Assembly (NCBI GenBank): GCA_030549495.1
Contig: JAUIRK010000908.1
Location: 372,001-436,000, forward strand
Reading direction: 5' to 3'
DNA from: Nectonema munidae
Lineage: Eukaryota; Nematomorpha; Nectonematoida; Nectonematidae
Length of the DNA: 64,000 nt
The position numbers were made by a program, and so were the translations under genes. Of this stretch, positions 1 through 11,700 are shown one piece after another. The notes below the pieces were generated by a model. That model worked only from the letters and a program-made list of their open reading frames with translations, made no database searches and had not been told where the DNA came from. Each line of letters starts with the position of its first letter. Position 1 is the stretch's first letter.

Positions 1-199
1 TGATAATAAAAAAATAAAGTAAATTGATTTAGAAACAAAACAAAATGTTGGTTCAATTTTTTAAAAGTCAATATATTTTGGAAATTAGTAGAGTGAAGAA
101 GAATTATAATGCGGTCCTTGCGCTCCTAAAGCATTCATATCTAGCGCCGATACACATGCCCACAAAAGTATAGTTGCGTACCACTCCAATTCATTCTAA

Positions 200-860
200 T
201 CGAATGATTACACAACAATGGAAACGGTACCCAGACATTTGGTCGAAGAACAATTGACCAGAGGACATTTAGCAGACAGATATTTGGCAGAACAAAATAA
301 GGACATTTGACTGAATAGATATTTGAAGGACGGATATTTCACCTGAAATGTAAATACAATTTGGCACTTTTTCCAGACTTCTGTAACCAATAAAATAATC
401 TAAAACTCAATAAAATCATAGTCATATCATAGCTATAGTTATAGTCTTATCATAACACATTTGGCAATGTAAGATAGGTTTTATTCATCGCATAATTTTT
501 GTATGGAAGTTATAAATAATAAAGAAAACAAAAATTACCGTACAGATTTGTGAGCAGTCATGTCACATCATAACACAATTTGGAATGTAAGCTCAAGTAG
601 ATAAGTTATATTAATCACATAAATGGTGTATAGAAGTCAAGAATAGATAATGAAAACAAATTACGCAGCGTTTTGAACACAAGCTTGCCAACTTGCTGGA
701 AGAAAAACAACGCCTACAAAAATTGTCAAATTGTGAGTACATTTTGGCGAAAATGTCCATTAGGCCAAATGCCAGTTCGGTGAGTGCACCAAATGTCTGG
801 TCACGACAGAAACAAGTGTATTCTGCAAAAAACCACAACAGTGAAAACGGTAGAAGTCTT
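200..860. repeat. Degenerate inverted-repeat element built on an ACATTTGG-like motif
   Basis: The left part carries several variants of GACATTTGG/GACATTTAG within about 80 bases. The right part (about 745-815) carries the reverse complement forms (AAATGTC, CAAATGCC, CAAATGTCTGG). GGTACCCAGACATTTGGTC on the left pairs loosely with GACCAGACATTTGG read from the opposite strand on the right. This looks like an old foldback or MITE-type element. No coding capacity is visible and I could not fix its ends. Confidence 0.35.
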
Positions 861-1242
861 TAAACAGCCGTATCAGAAATAGATCAGTTAATTTTGTTTA
901 TACGATTACATTTTCTACAAATAATGTTTATAATCTTATAATAATAATTATTTTTAATTATCCGTGTAATTTTCTTTTTAAATCGTTATGAAAAAGCAAG
1001 TGAAAATAAAACCAGCTCAAACAGGCAATTGAATTGACCTGTATTTACTCGGTGTATTTGTGTCTTTTAAAATTTTAATTCCACCTGAAAAAATAAATTC
1101 ATAAATTATACGCCCAGTTATCTAGTGAAGTTTACTGTGCCTACATATCTACTAATCTGATTAATAAAGTTTACCTAAATTTTGCATGAAAAATGTGATC
1201 AAAAGTTCAAAAAGTCTTCAAAATCTATTCTTGATCAAAATA
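861..1242. other. AT-rich DNA, nothing recognised
   Basis: No open frame, tRNA-like box or clear repeat was seen on either strand. Confidence 0.4.
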
Positions 1243-2600
1243 CAGTCAACCCACAATTTTCCGTCACCATCTGTTTCTGAAAAATACCGATTTTCAAGGC
1301 TGATGGAAAAGTGAAACAGTATTTAATACAATAAACTTTTTATTCATTAACATTTTTCTTTATATTACCTGATAAATTCAGTGATTTAAATTATGAATTT
1401 ATTGTTTAGACAAAAATATGAGAAAACAAAAAGCTTATTATTATAAGTTTTTGTAGCAAAAAGAATCTTTCAAATTTATCTGGTTAGCTGTTTTCACAAT
1501 GTTTTTGTCTAAGCTACACTTTGCAGTCCATAAATTATCTTTTTTGTTCCATGTAGTCTATAGCAGCAGCAAGACCTTTTTTCACTTGAGAGAATCACTA
1601 AATTATTTTCCTCATCGCTTTCTCCTCTACTAGAACCAGAGACTTTGAGTCTTCTACTATTTGGATAATAACTTCATCGTTCAATAAAGAGGAGTCTCCA
1701 CTTTGCTGTTAACATTTAACATTTCCTCAACTGACATTCGGGTAGTAAATAGAGTTTACGAAGTATCATGAGCTAGTGAATTTAAATCATTTTGTAATTC
1801 TTGTATGATAGAGGCGTCTTTTTCTGCATTTCAAATCTTAACTTGTGATGAAGAACGTAAAATTGAAGTATGACCTCTATTAGTAGGTGTAATAAGGTGT
1901 CGGTAGTCGGTTTGAGTCGGATATTTTAAAGGGATTAGAGTTGGTATATCGAATAAAATTTAGGAGTCGAAGTCAGAGCCGCTTTTTTAAGTCTTTTTAA
2001 TAAATAAAAATTAGTTTATTTTTGTAAGCATATAGGGACGAGTGTATCTTCTTCAGTCAAAGTCGGAAGCGAAGAGTTGGTGTTGAACTTGCTAAGTTAG
2101 ATTTTGTGTATTTGCGATCGGAGTGGGTTTTCACTAAGAGCAGGATTAGGATATTTTGCTTCCAACTCTCCAGCCCTGAACATTGCCACAATCTGCTTTA
2201 ATCATTTCCAAAGCAGAGCGCACTGTAACTTTTTAAAGGCTGCTCACGTGCAACATAACGGATATAGTGACATTTTTGTAATCTTCTGTAATGGGCTTTG
2301 ACACTTTTATGATCCCAGCATCCATAGACTGAATGTGTGAAGTAGTATTTGGCGGAAGGAAACGTATCATTACATTTGACGTTTCTTGGAATACTATTTT
2401 CTTCGTTTATTGCTAAATTTGACGAATTATTCATGCCTTACTTAAAGGAAATATAACTTTTGTGTCTTAAAATCAAAAGACGGAGATGGATGTTACGGTA
2501 GACGGTTTATCGGTGGAAATAAAAAGAAAAAATCCGTTCCCAAGAAGAATGTGGCGGATTTGAGGGTGACGGAAATTCGAAGGTCGGATTTTCGAAGTTT
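1243..2600 (-). mobile_element. Tigger/pogo-like DNA transposon remnant
   Basis: Read on the minus strand, about 2380-2290 gives FLPPNTTSHIQSMDAGIIKV. This matches the conserved stretch just before the last catalytic residue of Tigger/pogo DDE_1 transposases (family pattern FLPPNTTSLIQPMDQGVI). Around 1800-1540 it gives VEEMLNVNSKVETPLLNDE and AIDYMEQK, like the acidic C-terminal tail of Tigger proteins. The low end has a terminus beginning CAGTCAACCC next to TA, followed by TTTTCCGTCACC. A related GGTGACGGAAATT near 2572 suggests the other end. Frames are broken by several stops and shifts and the N-terminal half is missing, so this is an internally deleted dead copy. Confidence 0.55.
1985..2100 (+). 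repeat. Dispersed repeat, copy 1 (partner at 13480-13570)
   Basis: The segment with GTAAGCATATAG, TCTTCTTCAGTCAAAGTCGG and GGAAGCGAAGAGTTG recurs in diverged form near 13490-13565 (GTAAGCATATAG, CTTCTTTAGTCGAAGTGGG, GGAAGTGAGGAGTTG). It is a dispersed repeat of unknown class that lies inside the Tigger-like remnant. Confidence 0.4.
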
Positions 2601-4066
2601 TAATATAAAAGCGTTAAATCCAAATATATTGAAAATCAAATAAATTATTTCTTCAAATAGTATTGACAAAATTTGAAAGCATAAAAAATTAAAATTATTT
2701 TTGTGATAAAATTTAAATCTGGATTAAAAGTGTTAGGAATTCAAGAAAGTTAAGAATAAATTGATAATAAATAATAATTTGAAACATTGATTCTTGAGAT
2801 ATGGACAGTAAATATCAAATAGACTTAACTAAATTTAGCTCTATAAAATATAGCTAAATAAATTTTACTGATTTAATTGGTAAATGTTGGATTGTTCAGC
2901 ATTCGTATCTTTTACTAACTTGATTAGTAAAAATTTCTGTTACGAAATTATATTTTTCGTTCACCCTTCTGGTTCGTAAATCTTTACAGCTACTTCTCGC
3001 AGTGATCTAAACTGTCATAGTTATAGATATTGGTAATCATCTCTTCAAAGGTTAGCAATTGCATCTTTATTTATTTTAAAATGGCAACACTTTTTGCCTC
3101 ATTTGTATAAATCACAACGTTGGATAATAGTAACGTGGGTATATACTTTTCAGTGTCCAAGCTATGAAAAAATAGGGAGATAATGGTATATGGTGCCATA
3201 ACAGTCTTTACTCTATATAAAGTGAGGGAAACTTTATCATATATAAAAGTTTAGCTGATATCCATTTTCATAAAGTAGTAGTCGTCTTTGAAGGTACGTT
3301 ATTTTAAGTCCTTTATCTCTTTGTGGACCATTGTGACACCAGGGTCCCAAGAAATAAAATTCGTCTATTTATCTTTATCAAGACGTTTAAAAAAGGAATT
3401 TTTATATAAATTAAAGCAGATGATAGTTACTTTCTGAAACATCGTTGTCAAATATGCCGATAAAGGTTTGAAAGATCCTTTTAAAATATTCTTTAGAGCA
3501 CGGTTTATTACTCTTTTTATTTCGTTAACAGAAGCTAAAGAAGTTTAAAATATATTAAGAAAAGAATAATTAGAGAAGATTTTTACTTGTTGCAGTTACT
3601 CCCAATATTTTTCAGATTATTATGAGACAATTTTAATCTTTTGTTAAGGTAATTTCCATTTTTCACCATATATATATATTTTTTCATTTGTAATTTAAAA
3701 TACGTATAAAGTTATCTAATTGGTACAGGAATAATAAGTTTTATTCAAATATTTTCAAATACCCTAGAACACTGTGGCCAGGTAACAATTAGAAATGACG
3801 AAAGTACATATAAAGTCAACAGTTTCAACTTTTTTGGATTTTCAAATTTAGTACATATTTTCCTATTTTATATATTTCTCTTTCTCTTTGTGCATACACG
3901 TTCATATCTTTCATCTAGGAAAAGACTGTCTAATTTAAAATTGTGTTAAGTAACCACATTCAAGGTATCCGCATCTTTCTGAATTTTCTTAAAAGTGCTT
4001 TCACTTAAATTCCTCATTTATTAGGGTACCTTTGGTGATTTTCCAAAAAAAAATTAAACTCCATTA
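2601..4066. other. No gene; one piggyBac-end-like repeat inside
   Basis: AT-rich sequence without a supported gene. The only recognisable feature is a segment at about 3316-3358 (TTTGTGGACCATTGTGACAC, then AAGAAATAAAA and CGTCT) that is shared with 39466-39515 and resembles a piggyBac terminus. Confidence 0.35.
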
Positions 4067-4222
4067 TAGGGGCGTGAGTGGGGTTGGTTAGATACTGTGT
4101 TTTGATAACTCAAGGTCTTGGGTTCGATCCCACATCAAGCCTACCTTCTTCATAGTTCAATACAAGGGGCGCAATTTTGCCATTTCGATAAAAACACCCC
4201 ACGATACCTTTACCATTATAGA
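4067..4222 (+). mobile_element. tRNA-derived SINE, copy 1
   Basis: The head contains GGTCTTGGGTTCGATCCCAC, a good RNA polymerase III B box of tRNA type, behind a tRNA-like 5' part. It is followed by a family-specific tail with CATAGTTCAATACA, GGGGCGCAATTTTGCC and AAAACACCCCACG. The tail recurs at 11535-11700 (minus) and 18714-18862 (plus), which makes this a dispersed SINE and not a functional tRNA. Confidence 0.6.
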
Positions 4223-5956
4223 AAAAGCTTCCATTTGCTAAATTTGTATATAGACTGACGATGAAAAAGTACAACGAATAAAAATTGAAAAAAAAATTAA
4301 AAAAAACACCATAAAAAGGAAAAAAAAATTTTTTGTTGAGTATTTTTGAAAGAATAAATGAAGAAAAATTATCATGATTTAGAAAAAAAATTACGTAGTT
4401 TATTAACAAAACGATAATTTAATTTTTAAATATCACTAGCCATAGGTGATAGCTCAAGTTCCTCATATACATTAAATATAAGATATAATAGAATGGTTGG
4501 ACATGATTGAATTTTAACCAATCAAATCAGAGATTGTTGCAAATCTCAATTAATTAGTCAAGATTTATTCAAGAAATGTTCAAAATAATGGACTCAATTT
4601 GAGTGTATTTATATTTTTTAAAAATAAAAAATTATTCAAAAATTTTCTCCCAATCATATCAAAGAGCTTGCGTACTCCGTCCTACCGTATCAAAAAAGAC
4701 CATAACTTTAAAATATAATGATAAAGATGGACGTCTTTGTCATTTCAAAGTAACTCAAGAGTTCCCTAAGAACTACTTTGCTAAACAGTGCTAAAGAACG
4801 ATTGACAAATAAATTGAAATCAGGTGTCCAACGATGATAATACAAGTGCTGGAATAGAAGCTTCTGCAATCGATCCTTTTCACAGAGAATAAAAAGAGAT
4901 TTCGCTAACTTCATTCTGAATAAGAAACGTTATAAAAGTCAAATGCATGCGCATTGTCAGGATCACAAAGAGAGAAAAGATGCAAATGAGGGAGGGATTA
5001 AACTCTTCACAGGATAATGAAAGAACTGGAAGAACAAAGGGCATACGAATAAAAGTTAATTTGAATTTACCTTAAAGACCTTGCTTCAGAGCGTGTTGGT
5101 GATTGCAAGTAATGAAATTATTATTGTTAACATCAACATCATTTCGATCAGTAAGAATGGATATTCTCCTCTATCACATATCAAAGATTAATTTCAATAT
5201 ATCACGTTCCTTGCAAGGAAATAATTTATTGATATTTATATATTAAAAAAGTTCATTTATACGTGTAACTTATACACACAAATATATATATATAGAGAGA
5301 GAGATTTATTTGAAGCAAAAGATATAGATTGTACGCCAAGTTACTAGGTGAACTTTCTTTGCAAAATAACAATTCCAAAATTGTTTTACTTGACATGTAT
5401 TTGAATAAATTTATTTTTCTAATAAGAAAAAACTCGAGCAACTTGGCTATCTTTACAAATTCTAACTTTCTTTACAAGTATTAACAACGGATTTTATTTC
5501 ACTGTCAGTTGAATTTCGAATTTAAAATCAAGCTTTAAAATATAGATAAGCTAAGTAGAGACGTGATTTTACGAATTCTCTGAAAGTTTTAAAGATATCA
5601 TGTGACAATCTTACCTTAGCATCGCGGGTATGTCAAGATCACGGTAAATAAAATATAATAAAGTATAATTTTTGGTAAAGTTAATTAGGCTGGATAAAGA
5701 GATGCTGAGTCTTCATGATAAAAAGAAGGGAGATAAAGTAATAGACAGTAAAACTTTTATTCATGGAACTTAGTAATAAATTTTCGACCACTGTGGTCAT
5801 CATCAAGTTGTAAGATCGTTTTTCCAAAATTAGTTGAGGTGAGGGAAGCTCAGCGAGAAAAAGATCAATGAAGAAAAAGAGGGGTTCATGGAAGGGTGGA
5901 GAAGCTAAAGCTGAAGCAAATAACACCTGTGTTTATAGTCTGGGGAGAAGAGTTAG
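4223..5956. other. No gene recognised
   Basis: AT-rich DNA with short A/T and TA/GA runs (near 5285-5305). Small open frames exist on both strands but none shows a domain, signal peptide or splice pattern that I can support. Confidence 0.35.
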
Positions 5957-6274
5957 TAGAGATGTATCGGATATTCCCAAAAAAAATTTTACATCCTCTC
6001 AACATCCCCACCCTCGGATCATTTAAGTTTCAACATTCACTTCCCAATTTTCAATATTTTTCTATACCGCAAAGTTTTTTTCGGAATTTCAATTTTTACT
6101 TTATCCAAAATTTTTATAAGTACGTCTTTATCATAACACATGTGCATTGACATCTTCTCTCTAAATTTTTAAAAAGTATAAAACAATAGCAATTATGATA
6201 TTCGATTGGCTAAAAAAATTAATTCTGACATCCGCATCCACGGATACCAAAATTCCCCATCCGACACATCTCTA
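5957..6274. mobile_element. MITE with TAGAGATG...CATCTCTA termini
   Basis: The left end TAGAGATGTATCGGATATTC and the right end, read in reverse, TAGAGATGTGTCGGATGGG form imperfect terminal inverted repeats around a non-coding 318-bp core. The same kind of terminus (GGATATCCGATACATCTCTA) ends at 44212, so the family is repeated. No matching target duplication is visible, so the class (hAT-like is likely) is inference. Confidence 0.45.
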
Positions 6275-6584
6275 CATACACGCACATGTGGCAGGAGTAT
6301 TTATGAACTAAGCAGAAGATTGAGATAAGATATACATAGTAAGAAAACATAAAATATTATGTATCAATATAATGAATATGTGCAGATGTATATAAAGTAA
6401 ATATAAACCAATGTATATATTACTTACTGCATTTATTCGCCTTTTACGAGATGCAAAATCACAATAGTCCTATTCTTGCTTCGGGGTAGTATAGGAGGGT
6501 AAATACGTATACATAAATAATATTAAAAGACTATACTAACAGGATACTAGTAAAAAGCAGGATAGTTCATCCACGCTTGCAAAA

Positions 6585-6845
6585 TGATGATTTTTGATTC
6601 TTTCAAAATTTTTCCAAAAATTCATACCATATGCTCGGGGCTACACTTTCCAAAAATGTGTCATTGTGTAATTTATTAAAATGAAGATCTAAAGGTGTAG
6701 TATTTCTATCGTGTTTGATGTCTTGTAAATGCTCTCTAAGTAGGAAAATGATTGGTCTTCCAGTTTCACGAATATAAGTATGGTGACAAAGGTTTGAATT
6801 AATTTTGAAAACAACATTCCTGGTATTTCAGTTGGCATATTTCTT
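6585..6845 (-). mobile_element. Penelope-like element fragment (GIY-YIG endonuclease part)
   Basis: Minus-strand translation gives HTYIRETGRPIIFLLREHLQ, then DIKHDRNTTPLDLHFNK. This fits the GIY-YIG endonuclease domain of Penelope-like retroelements (family pattern YIGETGR..  REH...I.. ..P...HFN). Here the glycine of YIG has become arginine. Only about 80 residues are recognisable and I see no reverse transcriptase nearby, so this is an isolated fragment. A related GIY-YIG protein is the only alternative I considered. Confidence 0.55.
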
Positions 6846-7039
6846 TTAAATTACACAGGTGTGAGGAAATTTGTGAAATAATCAAAAAAGCCAACTGTAA
6901 TTAATTAAAATAATATTAATCATAACAATTTTTTCTCTGAAAACAGCTATCATTTCTATATTTTTATTATAGCATTACAAGTTTAAGTGAAATGTTTTCA
7001 AATTCAAGTGAAATGTTTTCAAGTATTAATGCGACTTCC

Positions 7040-7650
7040 GGTGCTTAGGCTTCCATCTGTTAAACGTAACCGCAGGTTGGTCTTGATGTTTTTCAGGTGT
7101 AAGAAGGACTGCTCACATGCATAAGTAGAGCCAAACATGATCATGCTGCATTGTTTGGCATGTGACAGGAAGCGCGTTCCAAGTTTTGGCAATCAGTTAG
7201 CTAGTCTGCGGGTTCAATTTTTTTAGGTCTGTCCATTTGTCTTTGCTTGCGAGCTCTGCTTGGCTTCGTGCAAATCTTTCCAAATCTTCATTCAGTGATT
7301 TGAACTTGTTCACCCACATATCTGAGGCCTTCAGATCAGCAACTTCTATCTCAAAATCTTTGACAGAAACAATGGGAATGAAACCCAGATTGACTTTGTC
7401 CACAGCACACTCGTCTGGATGAGTGATGAATTTAAAGACTAGCGTGCTCACGAAATTCCCCAAAGCGTGCTTTGAATGACTTCAGATTAGATGTGAAGCT
7501 TCTGGAGATCAAAATGTTCGGCGGTGTTACTTGCCATGCACGCGTCTTTAAATTCTCTTCGTTTTTCAAAGTGCAGTACACGACCTGCTTCAATATCCAC
7601 TTTAAAGATTTCTAGTTTCTTTTCAAATGCAAAAACGGATTGGGATTAAA
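7040..7650 (-). pseudogene. hAT transposase C-terminal remnant (GTF2IRD2/SCAND3-like group)
   Basis: The minus strand reads FEKKLEIFKVDI, then LQKL, SNLKSFKARFGEFREHASL, FKFITHPDECAVDKVNLGFI and ADLKASDMWVNKFKSLNEDL. It ends with the hAT dimerisation motif, FGSTYAC and EQSFLHLKNIKTNLRLRL. This matches the C-terminal third of the domesticated-looking hAT proteins GTF2IRD2 and SCAND3. The reading needs at least two frame changes (near 7480 and near 7190), so it is dead. No N-terminal part or ends are visible. Confidence 0.72.
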
Positions 7651-7938
7651 TTTAAGTGTTATTTCTGTTTGGTTATTGTTATGTGAACTTGACCCATTGA
7701 AAAAATGACACACTTAGATTTTAGGAGAGATATTATGCTACACTTGATTGGTTTGAAAAAGTCTAAAGAAATACGTCAAGGACCAAAAGTGCATCTTTCT
7801 AAAGATATGAGAGATTTTAAAGGTTCCTTGTTTCCTTACTTGGTGGAGTCTACACATGGAAGTTTTGCTGTTTACATCTGACACTAAACGCTTTAATACT
7901 ACACAAAGGACGAACTATAAGTTATAAGTTAAGTTGTT

Positions 7939-8190
7939 TGTGACGTTCGCACCCATCTTTTCGGATATCGTGGCCCGCCCGAAATGCTGATTACAGGTCT
8001 ACCTAGACTTTCCTCACTAAAGGCCTACCGGCCCTTGTTACTGCATAGCTATACCTTGTTATATATATTATTTTACAATAATTTATGTTACAAATATATA
8101 AATACAGCTGAGTGAACGATACAATCCTAACGCGAACGCTCCCAATTTGGGAAACAAACTTATTGTCTAGTGATAGCTTGATTACTAACA
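7939..8190. mobile_element. Possible LTR-retrotransposon fossil (LTR-like segment)
   Basis: A 252-bp segment starts TGTGACGTTCGCACCC and ends ACTAACA (TG...CA). It has a TATAAATA box about 80 bases before its end, and its GC-rich start looks like BEL/Pao or Gypsy LTRs. No second copy, internal coding part or matching target duplication is visible. The call rests on general appearance only. Confidence 0.28.
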
Positions 8191-8549
8191 AGGTTAGAGT
8201 CGGGTCGCCAGAGCACTACCTAACAGTAAAAACCTTTGAATTCTTCGGAGGAAGAAAACCAGGATAAAAAACCAGCTCGACGGAATCTAGCTTGTTCCTA
8301 AATAAAAGAATATGATTATAAAAGACATATGCTACAAAAATACAAGTGTTAAGAGGCATGCAATACTTTATATGTTATTTATAAATAATATTTTTACATG
8401 TTATAACGATTAAAAAAGGTATACACAATTTAGGGCATGCTAGGTTAGGAACAACCTACTCCTGGAATTTGACTCCATCCCATATATACATGATATGAGT
8501 ATATATGTTATCCCTAGGATATATATTTTACAATAAGAATATATCATCG
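8191..8549. other. No gene recognised
   Basis: AT-rich flank between the LTR-like segment and the hAT MITE. Nothing specific was seen. Confidence 0.35.
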
Positions 8550-8557
8550 GTCCTACA

Positions 8558-8835
8558 CAGGGCCGGCCTTAGGCCACTGCAACCTATGCGGCCGCAGTGG
8601 GCCCCGTGCTTCTCATTTTTCATTTTGATGATATATTGTATGATTTCGCTAAACGCAAGGTTCGCAAAGTAAAGTTATTTTGATCGTCATTTTGGGTTAG
8701 TGAAAAAGTAATAAAACAAATCCCTTTTCTTTTTTTCAAAATCTTTTTTCTCACTTTTAATCTTTTTTCCTACCCACACTGGGCCCCGCGCAATCCATTT
8801 TGCATAGGGCTCCGCAAACACTAGGGCCGACCCTG
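8558..8835. mobile_element. hAT MITE with intact 8-bp target duplication
   Basis: The element begins CAGGGCCGGCCTTAGG and ends, in reverse complement, CAGGGTCGGCCCTAG. It is flanked on both sides by GTCCTACA (8550-8557 and 8836-8843), an exact 8-bp target-site duplication as hAT transposases make. The 278-bp interior has no coding capacity. It contains GGGCCCCGTGC and ACTGGGCCCCGCGC near the two ends, extending the terminal symmetry. The exact duplication suggests a fairly recent insertion. Confidence 0.8.
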
Positions 8836-9044
8836 GTCCTACAAGCATACTCCTGCAGAGGCCAGATTACCGACTATGCCTAACCTAGCTCGTAACATGA
8901 AACTGTTTTGGGACTTATACCTTGTGCCAATCCTAAATTTAAGTAGGCGGATCTAGAACTCAGAAAAAAACAGAACTATATCCAAGAACGCAGAATTCCC
9001 TATTGGGTGGGGGCTATTGTATATGGGTAGTCACTTAGGATAAC

Positions 9045-9935
9045 TTTTCTCTTTTTTTTAGCATATACCCCCAAGAACGCTTCAGCCTGGGTTTGCGTGA
9101 GCTCCCAAGCTTGGCGTAATTGTGGGCAATGCTGGTGTCCTTAGTTTTTCAATAAACTTTCTATTTAATTTCTCCAACCTTTTCTGGAACCAAGAAAAGG
9201 AGGTCTGGCTATGGGCAATAGTGAAAGGGTTGCCATAAACAGTCCTAAAAAGTTTATAGACGAGGTCATCTATTTTGTTGGTCCAAGTTGAGGGAAGGCA
9301 TCCCAAAATGGAGTTTCCATAAGTCAATTTCGGCATTGTTAGGATTTTAATGACCTTGCCTACCACTGTGGAATTGACCCCAATGTCTTTAAAACATCCA
9401 TATAGCGCTAGATCCTTCTTCCCCCTTTTTTTTTAATCTTTTCGTGAGCTTCACGATGAAAACTAAAACATTCATCCCAATTGATTCCTAGATATTTTAG
9501 GTGGCGAACTCGGGGAATATTCCCTATAGTTGGCGGGTTATTTTTGGGACAATTAGCGCCAAAGATGATGAACTTGCATTTAGAGTAATTCACCTTAAGG
9601 TTCCATCCAGTGAAATACCCCCCTAATATGATATTTACGTCCGTAAGGTGTTTGCAAATACGAGGTACACGCTTAGCGGAGTAATATACACATATGTCGT
9701 CTGCGAAACTTATTATCCTAGCATAGATTGACTTGTTGAAAGAGTCCCTAATATCAGATATGTAGATGCTGAACAGAAGAGGGCTTAGAGGAGAACCTTG
9801 GGGGACCCCGCGCTCTAGGCTTATTCTCCTTGAAAATTCTATTCTGATCTGGAATGAGCGTCGAGAAAGGAAACTGTAAACTACCTTGAAGATGCAGGAT
9901 GGCACAAACATGCTACTAAGTTTGAACAGCAAACC
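9045..9935 (-). mobile_element. 5'-truncated jockey-type LINE, reverse transcriptase part
   Basis: The minus-strand frame 9932-9408 carries RT motifs GVPQGSPLSPLLFSIYISDI and the catalytic FADDICVY box. The fragment KYLGINWDECFSFH follows, typical of the region behind the polymerase core. A second frame (9366-9082) continues with LTYGNSILGCLPS, so there is one frameshift between 9410 and 9366. The 5' half (ORF1, endonuclease, RT start) is missing, and a short A-run follows the last stop, as expected for a 5'-truncated LINE. Clade assignment (jockey-like) is from motif flavour. Confidence 0.72.
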
Positions 9936-9998
9936 ATCATGCCAGACTCTAACTTCAAGTAATCTAACTCTTATTTTTTAAATTGGTTAAATTACACA

Positions 9999-10189
9999 CA
10001 GTCAAATCTGCTTTTAACGACCTTTCAAAGAAAGGGTAATTAGTGTTGTGTGGTTGGGCGCTTAATCCAAGTTAAAGGTCCTACACTTAAATGTAAAAAA
10101 AACAAATAAAAAGCCTAACTTGTATTTGTGTAATCTAATATCTTGAAGCAATAATATGATTCTATGTCTCGTTAAGACAGGTTTGACTG
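9999..10189. mobile_element. Tigger/pogo-type MITE
   Basis: The left end CAGTCAAATCTGCTTTTAACGA and the right end in reverse complement CAGTCAAACCTGTCTTAACGA form terminal inverted repeats of about 20 bp. The right end is followed by TA. The left neighbour is CA, so the TA duplication has probably decayed on that side. The 191-bp interior is non-coding. Confidence 0.6.
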
Positions 10190-10499
10190 TATTTTAATTA
10201 TCGTTGCTCATATTTTAAACTTTATAGTGGCTCAATTTTACAATATCAGAATTTGAAGTACTGCTATGAAAAGATCAACATTCATCACTTCCTCGCTTAC
10301 TTAGGATGGTTGCCATACGTGGGATAATCAAGAAATCAAAGTGTCGATGTTAAGTATCATTTTTGGGACAAGTTTGGTAAATCTTCTTTGATTGAATCAA
10401 TTATACGGGATATGTTTGTTGTAATCAATACCTTTAATGATTAGATTAAAAATAGAAAAATTGATTTGATTTAAAAACAGTTATAAATCCTAATGATAA

Positions 10500-11340
10500 G
10501 ATATGCAAAGTTTGCTTTTTGCAAGAACATCTTTCAGAAGTATTTTCAAAATATTACTGCTCAAATGAATATGTTACAATCGATAAGCAACTTGTTAAGT
10601 TCAGAGGTGCATGTTCGATTAAAACATACGATCCGTCTAAACCAGGTCACTACGGGATAAAGGTCTATCATCGTAACGACTCCAAATCTTTCTACGTTTT
10701 ACAACCTAAAATTTATGTTTGAGGACTTAGCGAAACCCGTTATTTCAGAGGTAGTGCTATAGTGAAGAGACTGATAAACAATATATTTGTTCCAAATGGC
10801 ACAGAGATAGTGGTTGACAGGTTTTTCATGTCCTACGAACTATTTGAGTGGGCTCAAAAAGGGATGTTACGACAATAGGGATTGTTAGGTCAAATCGAAC
10901 CTTCGTGCCTCATATCATCAGGCGCCAACATTTGAAAGGTTTATGCTTCAGAAGCCTCTCTTACAGCTTACATTCCAAGAAAACATTCCCACAAAAATTT
11001 TAAGGTTGTTTATATTTTGTCTAGCCAACACTAGAATGAAACAAATGGTGTTGGAGGGTATAATAAACCGGAAACAATTGTTTTGTATAATAAGTACAAA
11101 GGTTGTGTGGATACCGCTAATAAAATGCTAAGAGAGTATACGTCCTATAGACCCTCAAGAAGATGGCCTATGGCCAATTTTACAAATTATCTTGACATAT
11201 CACATTTGAATAGCTGGATAATATGCTCTGACATTGACAGTACTTTGTTACTATGTTTTAGTTTGACTGAAGAATCCATGCGCTTGAGATCAAACTGTTC
11301 TAGTTTGAGTGGCATAAGAAGAAATATTTGACTTTTTTTG
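10500..11340 (+). pseudogene. piggyBac transposase remnant
   Basis: The plus strand reads YVTIDKQLVKFRGACSIKTY, then DPSKPGHYGIKVYHRNDSK, RYFRGSAIVKRL, VVDRFFMSYEL, AYIPRKHSHKNFKVVYILS and YNKYKGCVDTANKMLREYTS, followed by a tryptophan-rich NYLDISHLNSW segment. These are the DDE_Tnp_1_7 core motifs, including the three catalytic aspartates (IDKQ, VDRFF, KGCVD). Several stops and frame changes interrupt the reading, and neither the N-terminus nor a terminal repeat is recognisable. It is close in sequence to the piggyBac at 54935-57836 and is an older dead relative. Confidence 0.78.
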
Positions 11341-11534
11341 GAATTGAAACTGTTGTTGAAAGAAATGAACCATAATCTTCCTGTTGATTTTGTTCAGTAC
11401 ACGCCTGTAAGCCAAAAAGTAGAGGGTGTGGAGCAACCAATATACGCAATTTTTTATGATAATAAAGCCTAGACCGTTTGACTTAGAATATAACACAAAT
11501 TAGATAAATTTCTGATAATTCTCTGTTGTGTGAT

Positions 11535-11700
11535 AATTTTTTGTAAAAATGGTGAAGGTACCTTGGAGTGTTTTCATCGAGAAAGCACATTTGCGCCCTC
11601 TGTATTGAACTATGCGTAATGAAGACTAGAGGTGGATTTGAACTCGTGGTGTCGGAAATATAAGCCAGGAATCTAGACAATCTTACACGTGCCTACTTTT
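11535..11700 (-). mobile_element. tRNA-derived SINE, copy 2
   Basis: On the minus strand a B-box-like GAGTTCAAATCCACC is followed by CATAGTTCAATACAGAGGGC and a tail with AAAACACTCCAAGGTACC. It shares the family tail with the copies at 4067 and 18714. It lies about 200 bases downstream of the piggyBac remnant. Confidence 0.55.

Noticed and set aside
7197-7422. Plus-strand frame over the hAT at 7.0-7.65 kb
   Set aside because: Shadow of the minus-strand hAT sequence.
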